In this document: piece by piece, positions 25,679 through 35,089 of the stretch | How positions within the stretch are numbered: the stretch's first letter is position 1 | Layout of the letters: each line of letters begins with the position of its first letter | From: Lachnospiraceae bacterium | GTDB taxonomy: Bacteria > Bacillota > Clostridia > Lachnospirales > Lachnospiraceae | Direction of reading: 5' to 3' | Assembly: GCA_017550535.1 (NCBI GenBank) | Contig: JAFZOS010000061.1 | Location: 1 to 52,936, forward strand | DNA length: 52,936 nucleotides | Position numbers and translations under genes: made by a program | The notes under the pieces: model-generated | Seen by the model: only the letters and a program-made list of their open reading frames with translations | Told to the model about the DNA's origin: nothing | Database searches by the model: none

Positions 25679-27827
25679 GCTTTAACTCCTCCTCAACCCT
25701 TAATTTTACTATGCCCTCTCGCACTCGCTTAAACTCATCGATCAGCATTCCGTTGGCTTTTACGGAAAAATCATTATCCCTTCTTAACTCAATAGTCTCT
25801 GCAAGCTCGGCAAGAAGATAGGCTCCGATCCCCCTGGCTACCGATTTTGCGGAATGCACCCGTATGTAATAATCATCATCATATGTCGTTTTTCTTAAAT
25901 ACCTGATACCATCATCGGCATAATCCTCAAACAGAGCTGTCCGGTTTAAGAACTCGTCAACATCCCCGCCGTTATTATCGATCGCCGTCTTTATATTGAT
26001 ACCGTACGGCATCAGCATTTCCTGATAACTTTCGATCCTGGATACGGAAAGCCCGCTCTCCTCCTCCATTTCTATGGACATTATCTTATCGGGGATGTAT
26101 TTGCGTATTGTCTCAAAAAGGAGCGTGGAGTTTATTGGTTTTGAAAGGAAATCCGAAAAACCGCGCGCAAGCATCTTATCCTCGATCCCGTTCATTATAT
26201 CGGCGGTAAGCAGGATCACGGGCGTTTTAAGATCCGGATATTCCTCCTTCATCTTATCAAGAGTCTCGGCGCCGTCCATCTTAGGCATACGAAGATCCAT
26301 AAAGATCAGGTCGTATTCCTTTATATCTATCATCTCAAGCGCCTCAAATCCGCTTTCCACGCTGTCAACATGTATAAGGGTAGGCTCTAAAAAGTTTTCA
26401 ATTATCTTTAAGTTAAACGGTGTATCATCGACAACCAGTATCTTCGCTTCAGGCGCAACAAACCGTTTGAGCGTCTGCTTTTCATCTGTTGATTCTTCCT
26501 TTGTCAATTCCCTCTTTTCTGTTTCATCAATATGCTCCTTAAGCGGTAACTTTACGTAAAACGCAGTCCCGACATTAACCTCGCTTTTACAGTCAATGCT
26601 TCCGCCAAGGACATCCACAAGCTCCTTTACGATCGCAAGTCCCAGCCCGCTTCCGCTTGTCTCCCTGTAAACATCCTGGACTCCCCTTTCAAACGGCTTG
26701 AAGATATTGGCAAGGTACTCGGGCGCTATTCCCACACCGGTATCGGTTATCGTAAGCTTAAGCTCCCCGTCCCAGTCGACGTTTAAGATAACACTCCCCG
26801 CCCTTGTATATTTGACGGCATTACTTAACAGGTTATTCGTTATCTTCCTTATTACATCCTCATCGCCCTTGAGGAAGGCCGGCACCTCAGGGGCATGCTC
26901 ATATATAAAATCAAGTCCCTTCCTGTCCGCCTGCGGCTTCCACAACCTTTGCGTTTCCTTAAACAGGCGCGAGATATCGAGCGGCCGCTCTATAAGCTCG
27001 ATCTTTCCGGCTTCGATTCTTGTTAAGTCAAGCATATCGTCTATAAGCGACAAAAGGATGCGTCCCGAAACATTACTGTCATTGACCCATTCCCTTATCC
27101 TTGCCGAGGATGTGTTGTCGGCTATCATCTCGTTCATCGCAAGGATGGTATTGATGGGCGTCCTTATATCATGGCTCATCTTGGCCAGGAAATCACTCTT
27201 TGCCCTGTTGGCTTCATCCGCCGCCCTGATCGCCTCGTTAAGCTCATTCTGCTTTTTCCTGTAAATACGTATCTGTAAGTACATGGTAAGGGCAAGGCTT
27301 ATGGCGACCACCATCCCGCTGAACCAGACATCCAGCAAAACAGATATTTCGTCTTCAAGTGCGGAAACCATTTCGGGATTCGCATACGCAACACACATAA
27401 GCCCCGAATACCATACAAGCTCCAAAAGCACAAATATCGGCATTGAAATCCCGTCAAGCATGAAGGCCGTAAAAACTATCGCGAAAATAAAGAATGTCGG
27501 CATACCGCTGTGATACCCGCCGCCCGAGAAAAACAGGAACGTAAACAGCCCGATAAAAATGATCAGTATGGTAAGGATCATGGCCGGTTTGTATTTACCT
27601 GTCTTTCTTGTATAAAGAAGAAGTGCAAGGGATATGAACATCCCGACAAAGCATGCAAAGAAACCGAAAAACGAAGCCTCAACCAACAGATTGATAAAAG
27701 CCGTGACAACACATATTATAACACCACAGAGGGCCAGGATATTAAATATCCTGGCTCTCAGATCATCCCCTTTGGGGAATATGATATCTATAAACTTTTC
27801 CAGCTTTTCCCTTTTTTCATTATCCAA
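25671..27827 (-). CDS. Hybrid sensor histidine kinase (TM - HisKA - HATPase - REC - Hpt)
   Basis: A membrane-bound hybrid kinase of about 718 residues that should phosphorylate the overlapping NarL-type regulator by phosphorelay. Order: about six transmembrane segments with very short loops (30-190), HisKA with His222 (AKMSHDIRTPINT), an HATPase domain (G-boxes LTITDTGVGIAP and SGSGLGLAIV), a receiver domain (LVVDDTPFNL, FMDLRMPKMDG) and a C-terminal Hpt-like region with HSAKS. There is no extracellular sensor domain, so the signal is probably in the membrane or internal. No ATG fits. A TTG at 27836 abuts the GGGAGG, while the TTG at 27827 is nine bases from it and is preferred. The -10 of site B puts the transcript start almost on this ribosome site. 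Confidence 0.92.
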   Translation of the reverse strand: MDNEKREKLEKFIDIIFPKGDDLRARIFNILALCGVIICVVTAFINLLVEASFFGFFACFVGMFISLALLLYTRKTGKYKPAMILTILIIFIGLFTFLFFSGGGYHSGMPTFFIFAIVFTAFMLDGISMPIFVLLELVWYSGLMCVAYANPEMVSALEDEISVLLDVWFSGMVVAISLALTMYLQIRIYRKKQNELNEAIRAADEANRAKSDFLAKMSHDIRTPINTILAMNEMIADNTSSARIREWVNDSNVSGRILLSLIDDMLDLTRIEAGKIELIERPLDISRLFKETQRLWKPQADRKGLDFIYEHAPEVPAFLKGDEDVIRKITNNLLSNAVKYTRAGSVILNVDWDGELKLTITDTGVGIAPEYLANIFKPFERGVQDVYRETSGSGLGLAIVKELVDVLGGSIDCKSEVNVGTAFYVKLPLKEHIDETEKRELTKEESTDEKQTLKRFVAPEAKILVVDDTPFNLKIIENFLEPTLIHVDSVESGFEALEMIDIKEYDLIFMDLRMPKMDGAETLDKMKEEYPDLKTPVILLTADIMNGIEDKMLARGFSDFLSKPINSTLLFETIRKYIPDKIMSIEMEEESGLSVSRIESYQEMLMPYGINIKTAIDNNGGDVDEFLNRTALFEDYADDGIRYLRKTTYDDDYYIRVHSAKSVARGIGAYLLAELAETIELRRDNDFSVKANGMLIDEFKRVREGIVKLRVEEELKHG

Positions 27828-27847
27828 ACCGAACAACCTCCCTGTTT

Positions 27848-27890
27848 ATTCTATTACGGATCATCGGAAAATGCTATATACTAAAAGTCT
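27848..27890 (-). promoter_or_regulatory. Motif site B and promoter of the kinase/regulator operon
   Basis: The variant 13-mer ATACTAAAAGTCT at 27878-27890 overlaps the stop codon of the Ig-protein gene. On the minus strand it is followed after 24 nt by TAGAAT (27853-27848), a 5/6 match to the -10 consensus. The predicted start near 27841 falls at the GGGAGG ribosome site, giving an extremely short leader. Confidence 0.6.
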
Positions 27891-30800
27891 ACTTCCACAC
27901 TCCGCCTATCAGTGCGCTGCCATTTGTTTTCCATTTGCCCGTCTTCCTGCTGATCTTAAAGGTAAATGTCTTTGTACCGCCGAGCATCAACTCGTTACCC
28001 GAAGCATCCTTACCGGGGATACCCCTTACAGTCACCTGGGCCGTTCCCGTTTTGTCATTCTTGCTGTAACCGGTTACCACAAAGTTAACACCGGGTACAA
28101 GCTTTACATTATTATATGTAAGCCATCCCGTCATATCTTTATCGGTCAGGGTGACCGGGCAGCCTCCGTAAACCTTTTCGATATTTTTAACCATAACCAC
28201 CCTGTTTATAAGCTGTGACTGATCTATAAGCCGGTATGCTGCCTCAGCGGTTCCCGTATACTCATCGCTCTTAGCCTTAAGTTTAATGGTTATGAGGGTA
28301 CCTGTCGCAGGGGCTGAACTGATGACTGCTCCGTTTACTTCAAATCCCACTATCTCATAGTCCTTTACGCCGAGCTTCTTTCCTCCGTCAGTTACGGTAA
28401 GTACGGGCTTGTTCCACTTCTTCGCATCCGCAACATCATCGGCCGTTATCGTTACATCACTTAATTCCCGACTTACTATATCAAAATACAGTAATTTGGT
28501 GAACTTATAATTTCCCTTGCCCACTACCTTGGCATAAGCATTCTTCCTTCCGTATGTAAGCTTTGAATTTCCCGCATAGGATATCTTATAATCGGTCCCT
28601 TCGGTGAGTAACCTGCCTGTGTCATTATCCTTTATCGCAACCGCCGGCTTGACACCGCTCTTTACAAAAGGTACGGAGCTCTCAATATCAAAGCTTAAGT
28701 TTTCCTCTGTCTTTCCGGCCTTTATGGTAAAGCCTGTCGAAATACTGCCAACATAACCGCCTTCCCTTGAATCGTTTGCACTTACGGTAAGGATTGCCTT
28801 GCCGGGAGCTGTATTGTTTAAATAGGATACGCTGTAGTAATCCGGATCAACCACCTTTCCCGTGCTGTCTGTCACCGTGATCTCACCAGCATTAAGCACG
28901 ATGGGTACTCCTGTCCAGGTTTTTTTGGATGTTGTAAGCTTTACCTTGCCCTTTGACAGCATCCTCTTCTGATCCCCGACAACGGTAACTTTAACATCCA
29001 GGCTTCCTTCAAAGTTACTGCCGGTGGGCTTAATGACTGCAGTGTATACACCTTCAACTGTCGGTGCGCTCACCGCCTCACCGGCTGCGTTTTTGTAGGA
29101 TACACTATAGTTCTTAGCTGAAAGTGCAAGTCCTGTATCCTTCCATTTAACATTTATCACAGGCTTTAATGCCCTGCCGTTTGCGGCCTTTATGTCTACG
29201 CTGTCGGCAATTATATCCTTACCGAATACCGCGGGAACAATAGTAAAATTAATATCCTTCGGAGCCGTTGCCTTGTAATTGTTTATAAATGTCACCTTAA
29301 GCTGTGCATCCTTACCGGCGTTTATATTATTCTTATACATAACACTGTATTCGGTACTGCCAAGTAAGTTAACGCCGTCATATACACGGATCTGAGGCTT
29401 TATCTTTCCGCCTGTGTAAACATAAGAACTCTTTATACCACCAACCCATATCTTTGTTTCTATCTTTTCTTCACCGCTCTCGGTTACGGTTTTTTCCACT
29501 ATATCATCTATGATTTTGTCAAGGTCATCATTATCATCGTCAGGGTCAGGTTCAGGATCAGGGTCCCCGGAATTCTCTTCCGTTACTTCAACATCACATT
29601 TTGCACTGAAGGTTCCGCCCTTTGCGGTAATACTTGCCGTTATGGTCGTGCTGCCTGCCTTAACGCCGGTAACAACCCCTGTAACGGCATCAACCGAAGC
29701 AATGTTATCATCGCCCGATGACCATGTCACAGTGGCCGTTTCGGTTGCATTTGAAGGTAAAACCGATGCCGAAAGTGCCAGGGTTTTTCCTTTTATGATA
29801 TTGCCCTGCGAAGGTGTGACCGTGATCCCTGTTATGTTTGTTACTGAAGGGCCCGGGCTCGGCGTGGGCTGTACAGACGGTATTTTTGTATATGTTTCCG
29901 TTACCACGGGACTCATGATCCGGTCATCCGATACTGCAACAGCCTTAACTGTGGTCGATCCAAATGCGCCGATATCCGTAAATGTCACCCTGCCTGTACC
30001 TGATCGTGAACTAATCGTGGGGTCGGTTCCGTCGGTGGTGTAATATATGACATCAGTTGGCTTATCCGCAACGATAGTTACTTCATGTTGATCATAAAAA
30101 GTTGTTGACGCAGGTGATATCACCGGTGATACGGTCGCATCCGGCGTTGTTATGCTCCTGCTTACTGCAAGGGCCGGACTTACTGTGTAATAATTTGATC
30201 CCTTAAAACGTACTGCTCCCGTGATCGTCTCTCCTGCCCCCGCAGTATAGCTGTTTTCATCCTTATAGCTTTGACCGCCGTCAAAACTGTATTCAAGTGA
30301 ACCTCTCCCGCTCACACCACTTAAGTCAAATGCAACGGCATAGCTTTTCTTATCAGCTGATAAGGGACATGTTAATGCCAACGTCCCTGTGGGTGCAGCC
30401 TGAGCTTTTTTCTCCACGTTAACAGTAAATGTTTTGGAGTCTCCCGTACAGGTAGATGTTCCCACTAAATCCACTTTTATTTTTGCGGTTCCTCCACCTA
30501 CGATGTAGAATATTCCATAATTTCTATCCTCTAAAATATCGCTTCCTTCAATAATGGAATAGGTCAGCGTTGCATTAAAGGGAGCCTTTCTTACCCCAAA
30601 GGCTTCACTGACACTAAACCAATCTGAGCCCGGATTTATAATCTGTTTATTTATTACATCCCTTTCCGCCGTGAGCTGCCCCCTGTACTTGGTTACCGTC
30701 AATTGATAGCTTGTAGAAACCTCTTGATAATCATAATACATATCATTTATCTCTACATCCTGCAATTTTTTTGCGGTTGCCTTTATCGTGGTGGTGCCTA

Positions 30801-31926
30801 TGCCCGTTAATGTCAGTAAGCCGTCTTCAGTAATAGTAGCAACATCATTGTTGCTGGATTCATATTTTATTTCTCCTCCCCAAAACAGATAAGTGATTAC
30901 TTCCGTACTATATGGATCCGTAATTGTAAGGTTGTTGTAATCCAGTATTGTTTCACCGTACACTAACGATTGTTCATCATATTCAAACGTCAATGTGACA
31001 GCGGTCACATCTTTTACCGATACCGTAACGTCATCCGTGGCAACTATATCGCCTGATTCATATTTGGCTGTTATTGTATAATTACCGGGTGCCGTACCCC
31101 CTGCTATCGTTATGGTCTTGCCTGAAGCGCTTATTCCGCTGGCACTTGAACAATCCCAGGTAAGAGAATCCTTTTTATCCGATCCGTCAGTCGAGAGTAT
31201 CGCACTGTCTACAGTCAGTGTGCTGGCTGATGTGCTTTTACTTACCTTGTTATTTGACAGAACAACATTAAGCCCGACGTATTTTGCAGTAACCGTCAGG
31301 TCGCTGTTTATCGCTTCTGACGGATCAAACTTGCTTCCATCCTGCTTAAACCAGCCCCGGAAATTCATATCATCTTTTACGGGGTCATCGGGAGCACTGA
31401 CAGTTCCGCCCGAAACAACTTCCTTTTTGGTTGATCCAAACCCGCCGTCCGCATCAAATGTAACTGTATGAATCGTACTTGACGGATCAACAATTGTTAC
31501 ATTGCATTTGGCACCTCCGTCTACCCAGGCGCCATTTTTACATACTTCGCTGCCGACAATAAACTTGGCTCCGGGAACAGTCGTGTCATATGTTTTTACA
31601 ATGAATTTATTATCTTCATTACGCCAGTTATATATACAGTAATGCCAACTTTCGGGGTCTGTAGGATCAGGCCCGCCAATATCCTGCGTATTAAAGTCAT
31701 ACAATAAATATCCGTCACGGAGTGTTGCACTAACAGCCCTTTCTTCTCCGGGTTTAAAGCACATTTCCGAATAATCAAAAACGACATCGGACACACTCTT
31801 CGCATGTGCCGTTACGATACCTGCACCGATCCGCTGCGCCACGGCGGTACTCGGAAACATAAGTATTATCGCCGTCATTACGATAAACCTGTACTTTAAT
31901 CGTCTGAACCATTTGTTAGTGCTCAT
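27889..31926 (-). CDS. Large secreted multi-Ig-like protein
   Basis: A 1345-residue exported protein with a Sec signal peptide (Arg/Lys n-region, hydrophobic core, AVA and AHA cleavage candidates at about residues 28-42). Modules in order: an InlB/Listeria-Bacteroides repeat at about 153-216 (FDADGG, FRGWF), several Ig-like segments, a chitobiase C-terminal-type repeat at about 605-665 (YYTTDGTDPT), a Big_2 domain at about 695-780 (VTWSSGDDNIASVD), an acidic Asp/Pro/Glu linker near 785-800, then four or five divergent Ig-like repeats sharing a Y-x-V-x-Y-x-N-N pattern. There is no LPxTG or other visible anchor, so it may be released or bound non-covalently. Motif sites C and D lie upstream, and AAGGAGG precedes the ATG by six bases. 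Confidence 0.85.
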   Translation of the reverse strand: MSTNKWFRRLKYRFIVMTAIILMFPSTAVAQRIGAGIVTAHAKSVSDVVFDYSEMCFKPGEERAVSATLRDGYLLYDFNTQDIGGPDPTDPESWHYCIYNWRNEDNKFIVKTYDTTVPGAKFIVGSEVCKNGAWVDGGAKCNVTIVDPSSTIHTVTFDADGGFGSTKKEVVSGGTVSAPDDPVKDDMNFRGWFKQDGSKFDPSEAINSDLTVTAKYVGLNVVLSNNKVSKSTSASTLTVDSAILSTDGSDKKDSLTWDCSSASGISASGKTITIAGGTAPGNYTITAKYESGDIVATDDVTVSVKDVTAVTLTFEYDEQSLVYGETILDYNNLTITDPYSTEVITYLFWGGEIKYESSNNDVATITEDGLLTLTGIGTTTIKATAKKLQDVEINDMYYDYQEVSTSYQLTVTKYRGQLTAERDVINKQIINPGSDWFSVSEAFGVRKAPFNATLTYSIIEGSDILEDRNYGIFYIVGGGTAKIKVDLVGTSTCTGDSKTFTVNVEKKAQAAPTGTLALTCPLSADKKSYAVAFDLSGVSGRGSLEYSFDGGQSYKDENSYTAGAGETITGAVRFKGSNYYTVSPALAVSRSITTPDATVSPVISPASTTFYDQHEVTIVADKPTDVIYYTTDGTDPTISSRSGTGRVTFTDIGAFGSTTVKAVAVSDDRIMSPVVTETYTKIPSVQPTPSPGPSVTNITGITVTPSQGNIIKGKTLALSASVLPSNATETATVTWSSGDDNIASVDAVTGVVTGVKAGSTTITASITAKGGTFSAKCDVEVTEENSGDPDPEPDPDDDNDDLDKIIDDIVEKTVTESGEEKIETKIWVGGIKSSYVYTGGKIKPQIRVYDGVNLLGSTEYSVMYKNNINAGKDAQLKVTFINNYKATAPKDINFTIVPAVFGKDIIADSVDIKAANGRALKPVINVKWKDTGLALSAKNYSVSYKNAAGEAVSAPTVEGVYTAVIKPTGSNFEGSLDVKVTVVGDQKRMLSKGKVKLTTSKKTWTGVPIVLNAGEITVTDSTGKVVDPDYYSVSYLNNTAPGKAILTVSANDSREGGYVGSISTGFTIKAGKTEENLSFDIESSVPFVKSGVKPAVAIKDNDTGRLLTEGTDYKISYAGNSKLTYGRKNAYAKVVGKGNYKFTKLLYFDIVSRELSDVTITADDVADAKKWNKPVLTVTDGGKKLGVKDYEIVGFEVNGAVISSAPATGTLITIKLKAKSDEYTGTAEAAYRLIDQSQLINRVVMVKNIEKVYGGCPVTLTDKDMTGWLTYNNVKLVPGVNFVVTGYSKNDKTGTAQVTVRGIPGKDASGNELMLGGTKTFTFKISRKTGKWKTNGSALIGGVWK

Positions 31927-31949
31927 CTTAAACCTCCTTAAAGGGCTGT

Positions 31950-31986
31950 GGATGAGTTAACGGGGACGCTTCTCCCTGACTCATCC
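31950..31986 (-). promoter_or_regulatory. Two-tier hairpin in the leader of the Ig-protein mRNA
   Basis: GGATGAGT (31986-31979 on the minus strand) pairs with ACTCATCC (31957-31950), and a second GC-rich stem (GGGA/TCCC) can form inside. It stands 24 nt before the start codon, immediately ahead of AAGGAGG, and could protect the message or modulate translation. I do not match it to a known riboswitch. Confidence 0.5.
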
Positions 31987-31989
31987 TGC

Positions 31990-32027
31990 AATATTTTGTA
32001 CCAAATCACATGGTAATACAAAATATT
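31990..32027. repeat. Inverted repeat around the Ig-protein -10 region
   Basis: Perfect 11-bp arms AATATTTTGTA (31990-32000) and TACAAAATATT (32017-32027) with a 16-bp spacer that contains the predicted -10 of the site C promoter. It could be an operator for a second regulator. Confidence 0.55.
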
Positions 32028-32055
32028 GTGGTTTAATACATACTAAAAGTATACT
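32010..32055 (-). promoter_or_regulatory. Motif site C and promoter of the Ig-protein gene
   Basis: The exact 13-mer ATACTAAAAGTAT at 32040-32052, followed on the minus strand after 24 nt by TACCAT (32015-32010), a 4/6 match to the -10 consensus. The flanks closely match site F: both read TTTGTATTAC-Y-AT at the -10 side. The predicted leader is about 77 nt. Confidence 0.65.
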
Positions 32056-32098
32056 ATTTAAAAATTTGTCACAAAAAACACGGGGTGATTCTTAATAC

Positions 32099-32111
32099 AT
32101 ATCAAAAATAT
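32099..32111. promoter_or_regulatory. Motif site D, degenerate copy
   Basis: ATATCAAAAATAT is a diverged form of the 13-mer, 59 bp from site C in the same orientation. Its left flank GTGATTCTTAATACATA is identical to that of site F, which marks it as a true relative and not chance. No -10 is found at the 24-nt position on the minus strand. It lies eight bases before the -35 box of the divergent YkgJ-type gene. Confidence 0.5.
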
Positions 32112-32118
32112 GCTTTTA

Positions 32119-32147
32119 TTGATTATATATCCGCATAAGAATATAAT
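32119..32147 (+). promoter_or_regulatory. Promoter of the YkgJ-type gene, leaderless geometry
   Basis: TTGATT (32119-32124), a 17-nt spacer and TATAAT (32142-32147), then six bases and the ATG at 32154. The transcript should start at the start codon. Confidence 0.65.
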
Positions 32148-32153
32148 TATCGC

Positions 32154-32804
32154 ATGAGACGGGACGTTGATATAAATGAAATATCGGACGGGAGGCGCTA
32201 CAAAAGCAGTGACATGGTAAAGGTCGGGTGTTCGGACTGCAGGGGCTGCTCCGAATGCTGCAGGCAGGTCGACGACACCATCATACTTGACCCTTACGAT
32301 ATCTGGCAGTTTAAGAAGGGCCTTAACTTAACCTTTGATGAAATGCTTGCCGAAAACACCGAGCCCGTGATCGAACTCGGGCTCGCGGACGGGCTGCTGC
32401 TGCCGCACCTTAAGATAAACACAACTGCAGGCGCTTGCTCTTTTTTAGGTTCCGACGGCAGGTGTACCATACATGCATTCCGTCCGGGATTCTGCCGGCT
32501 GTATCCTTTGGGACGCATTTACGAAAACGGTGGGTTTTCCTATTTTATACAGATAAACGAATGCCCTTATCAGGGTAAGACCAAGGTAAAGATAAAGAAA
32601 TGGCTCGGCATTAATGACCTGCCCTCATATGAAGCCTTCGTACTTAAATGGCACGATATCCTTGAAGAGAAAAGGAACGGGCTTACCGCCATAACGGATC
32701 AGTCGGAGCGCTCACGATATATCGTTGACTTTCTTAAGCGCTTTTATCAGGATCCGTATGATGAAGCCCGTCCTTTTTATGAACAGTTTAACGAAAGAGT
32801 GTGA
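32154..32804 (+). CDS. YkgJ-family Cys-cluster protein
   Basis: A cytosolic 216-residue protein of the YkgJ family (putative zinc- or iron-chelating domain). The N-terminal Cys cluster reads CSDCRGCSECC, followed by CSFLGSDGRCTIHAFRPGFCRLYPLG and a later Cys in NECPY, the family's eight-Cys pattern. Function in the family is not settled; metal or Fe-S binding is the usual proposal. It is a lone plus-strand gene between two minus-strand genes and ends 12 bp from the convergent clostripain gene. The ATG has no ribosome site, and the promoter places the 5' end at the ATG. A GGGAGG inside the gene is too far from the next in-frame ATG (18 nt) to support a shorter start. Confidence 0.88.
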   Translation: MRRDVDINEISDGRRYKSSDMVKVGCSDCRGCSECCRQVDDTIILDPYDIWQFKKGLNLTFDEMLAENTEPVIELGLADGLLLPHLKINTTAGACSFLGSDGRCTIHAFRPGFCRLYPLGRIYENGGFSYFIQINECPYQGKTKVKIKKWLGINDLPSYEAFVLKWHDILEEKRNGLTAITDQSERSRYIVDFLKRFYQDPYDEARPFYEQFNERV

Positions 32805-32816
32805 TTCTTATAAATA

Positions 32817-34970
32817 TCAGATCTCGGATTCGTATATCTCACCGTCTTTGATCTCGATGTAAACGGGATCGCCGGTCAACTCATTTCCAAATACGTCTTC
32901 CAGGCAGTACATATAGAAGAAATCGCCGTCACCCAGATCTTCATCCGTCATGACCATATCGTCACTCCAGGTGATCTCACCGAGTTCCACAAAATCCACA
33001 TCATCGTCATCGGATTCAAGATCGAATACTCCGAACAGGAAGGTTATCTTATCCCCTGCCTTAAGCTTTTTGACATCCCTTCCGCTTTGTCCGGTTTCGT
33101 CATCCATACCGTCATATACACCGAGTATCCTGTAATCCTCCGTATTATAATCATATACAGCCTTTATGAACATCTCCTCGCCGTTTAGCTTTACCGGTAT
33201 CGTATAAAGGTTGTAATCATCATTCTGCTCGATGAGTTCCGCATATACATACTCGCCGCCGATGGTCATCCATTCACCGTTGAAATTGTCTTCGAATACA
33301 CCGGTTTCATAATCAGCGTTTATATTGTTGTCGGAACCTAAGTAAATAAACGTTTCCGTTTCATCATCCATAAAGAAAAGCTGGAAGCTTACATTTGCTA
33401 TCGCCTCGAGACCGGAAGTCACCGAAAGCTGAAGGTATCCTTCGTCCGTAACATGCTGCGAGAACTCGATGTTATAATCCTCACCGCTTACGGGTTCCAT
33501 GGAACTTACGGATTCGTAGTATTCCTCATCCGGTATGTAACCTGCTTCGGAAATGATGCTTTCTCCGTTATTAAAATATTCGTCGTATTTTCCTTCCTCA
33601 GCCTGCGAAGTCGCAGCATATGCATCCTGCCAGGCCTGCTGCCATGCTGACTCGTCCCAGTCGCCGGATACGATACTTACATACTCGGCAAATGCAGTAT
33701 TATCGGAAACACGTGTATATTCTTCAAATAATTCATCATCAATGTACAGCGGATAGAATACTGACAGTCCGTTTGAATTTGCCCTGTTTGCTCCGTGAAC
33801 CTCATACTGAACGGCATCCTTAAGAGCCTGTGTTACGGATGCGGAATTCTCATTAAGTACACCTGATGTCTGTGCTACCAGGTCACCGATATCCACCATA
33901 TCGGAATATCCCTCTTTATCGTTGTTTCCTCCGTAATTCTCAGCCCTTGTTGCTCCCTGTGTGACTTCCCTGAATGATGAGACATCCTGCGTGGAAAGAA
34001 GAATCTCTCCCGAAAGCCCCTTATATGCCGATGAAAGCGCCGGTATCCTGGTCAAGTCCGTTACGGACAGTGTTGCAAGCGCATCCGTTTCATCCTCCGC
34101 GCATTTATCCATGTAGCTGTCTGCGATCTTTTTGCCAAGCTCCAATCCGCTTATACCCGTATCATTGCTAAGATAGCTTATAAAGTCCGTATATGCCCAG
34201 CCGCCTCCGGGTTCTACTTCCTCGGATGCGACCATGTAATGACCGTAACCCTGTATGGCTTCGGCTGTCTCTAAGCTGGCCATCAGGCAGGCATCAAATC
34301 CCACTACCTCGAGCGGAATATCGGCTCCCGTGATCGCTTCTTTTACTTCGGTAAGGCTTAAGTTATCCCCCTCATACAGCTCGTCGCAGCATACACCACC
34401 GACCGAACCGCCGCCGTGATCCCAGAATATGAGCATATACTTATCTGCCGGATAACTTGCAGAACCCCATTTAAGAAAGTCCCTGAGGTTACTTGCATCA
34501 CCCATTGATTTAGACGGTTCCGTTTTTTCAAGGATCATATTTCCGGGAACAACATGGTAGAAGTTTAAAAGATCCGGATCGACATCCGTAAATCCGTCCA
34601 TGTCATCGGAATAATCATTGATGTACCAGTTTTCCGTACCGCCGGCTTCAACCAGGATATTTATGTTGTCCGAATGCTGCGCATCCATCATCTCAGCCAG
34701 GTTCATCGTCGCACAGGCGCCTTCAGATTCAAGATCCGTTCCGCACATATACACCATTATCGTCCATTTGTCATCGCTTGACGATGTTACCGTACCTCCG
34801 GATGATTCTTCCCCGTAATCTTCTTCTCCTGTTTCGGTGTCTTCATATTCCGCTTCGTACTGTCCGTCATCCGATCCGCCCGATCCTATGGCTATCACTA
34901 TTATGATAAGCAAAAGGACGACCGCGGCAATGATAATGATCTTTAATTTCTTATTCTTCTTTTTTTCCAT
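32817..34970 (-). CDS. Clostripain-family (C11) cysteine peptidase, membrane-anchored
   Basis: A 717-residue peptidase of family C11. A Lys-rich start and one transmembrane helix (9-29) anchor it, with a Glu/Asp/Ser linker (about 33-66) holding the catalytic domain outside the cell. The catalytic His185 is in FWDHGGGSVGG and Cys228 in GFDACLMA; both are intact. Clostripain relatives cleave after Arg or Lys and are often self-activated. The C-terminal half (about 480-717) looks like beta-rich accessory domains. Motif site E lies 82-94 bp upstream of the start, so it is probably co-regulated with the T7SS operon and could process exported proteins; that role is inference. Confidence 0.92.
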   Translation of the reverse strand: MEKKKNKKLKIIIIAAVVLLLIIIVIAIGSGGSDDGQYEAEYEDTETGEEDYGEESSGGTVTSSSDDKWTIMVYMCGTDLESEGACATMNLAEMMDAQHSDNINILVEAGGTENWYINDYSDDMDGFTDVDPDLLNFYHVVPGNMILEKTEPSKSMGDASNLRDFLKWGSASYPADKYMLIFWDHGGGSVGGVCCDELYEGDNLSLTEVKEAITGADIPLEVVGFDACLMASLETAEAIQGYGHYMVASEEVEPGGGWAYTDFISYLSNDTGISGLELGKKIADSYMDKCAEDETDALATLSVTDLTRIPALSSAYKGLSGEILLSTQDVSSFREVTQGATRAENYGGNNDKEGYSDMVDIGDLVAQTSGVLNENSASVTQALKDAVQYEVHGANRANSNGLSVFYPLYIDDELFEEYTRVSDNTAFAEYVSIVSGDWDESAWQQAWQDAYAATSQAEEGKYDEYFNNGESIISEAGYIPDEEYYESVSSMEPVSGEDYNIEFSQHVTDEGYLQLSVTSGLEAIANVSFQLFFMDDETETFIYLGSDNNINADYETGVFEDNFNGEWMTIGGEYVYAELIEQNDDYNLYTIPVKLNGEEMFIKAVYDYNTEDYRILGVYDGMDDETGQSGRDVKKLKAGDKITFLFGVFDLESDDDDVDFVELGEITWSDDMVMTDEDLGDGDFFYMYCLEDVFGNELTGDPVYIEIKDGEIYESEI

Positions 34971-35021
34971 TATTGCCTTACTCCTTTTATCACATTATTA
35001 CACCAGGTACTTCTGCCATAT

Positions 35022-35064
35022 ATCATAATGAAATACCATGGCTTATGATACATACTAAAAGTAT
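35022..35064 (-). promoter_or_regulatory. Motif site E and promoter of the clostripain gene
   Basis: The exact 13-mer ATACTAAAAGTAT at 35052-35064, followed on the minus strand after 24 nt by TATGAT (35027-35022), a 5/6 match to the -10 consensus. No -35 consensus. The predicted leader is about 45 nt. It lies just past the stop of the TIR gene. Confidence 0.75.
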
Positions 35065-35089
35065 ACATTTGACTGACAGGCTTTCTGTT

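Noticed and set aside
27889-31926. Ig protein as a T7SS substrate
   Set aside because: It has a clear Sec signal peptide and no WXG/LXG domain or YxxxD/E tail. Only co-regulation with the T7SS operon is supported.
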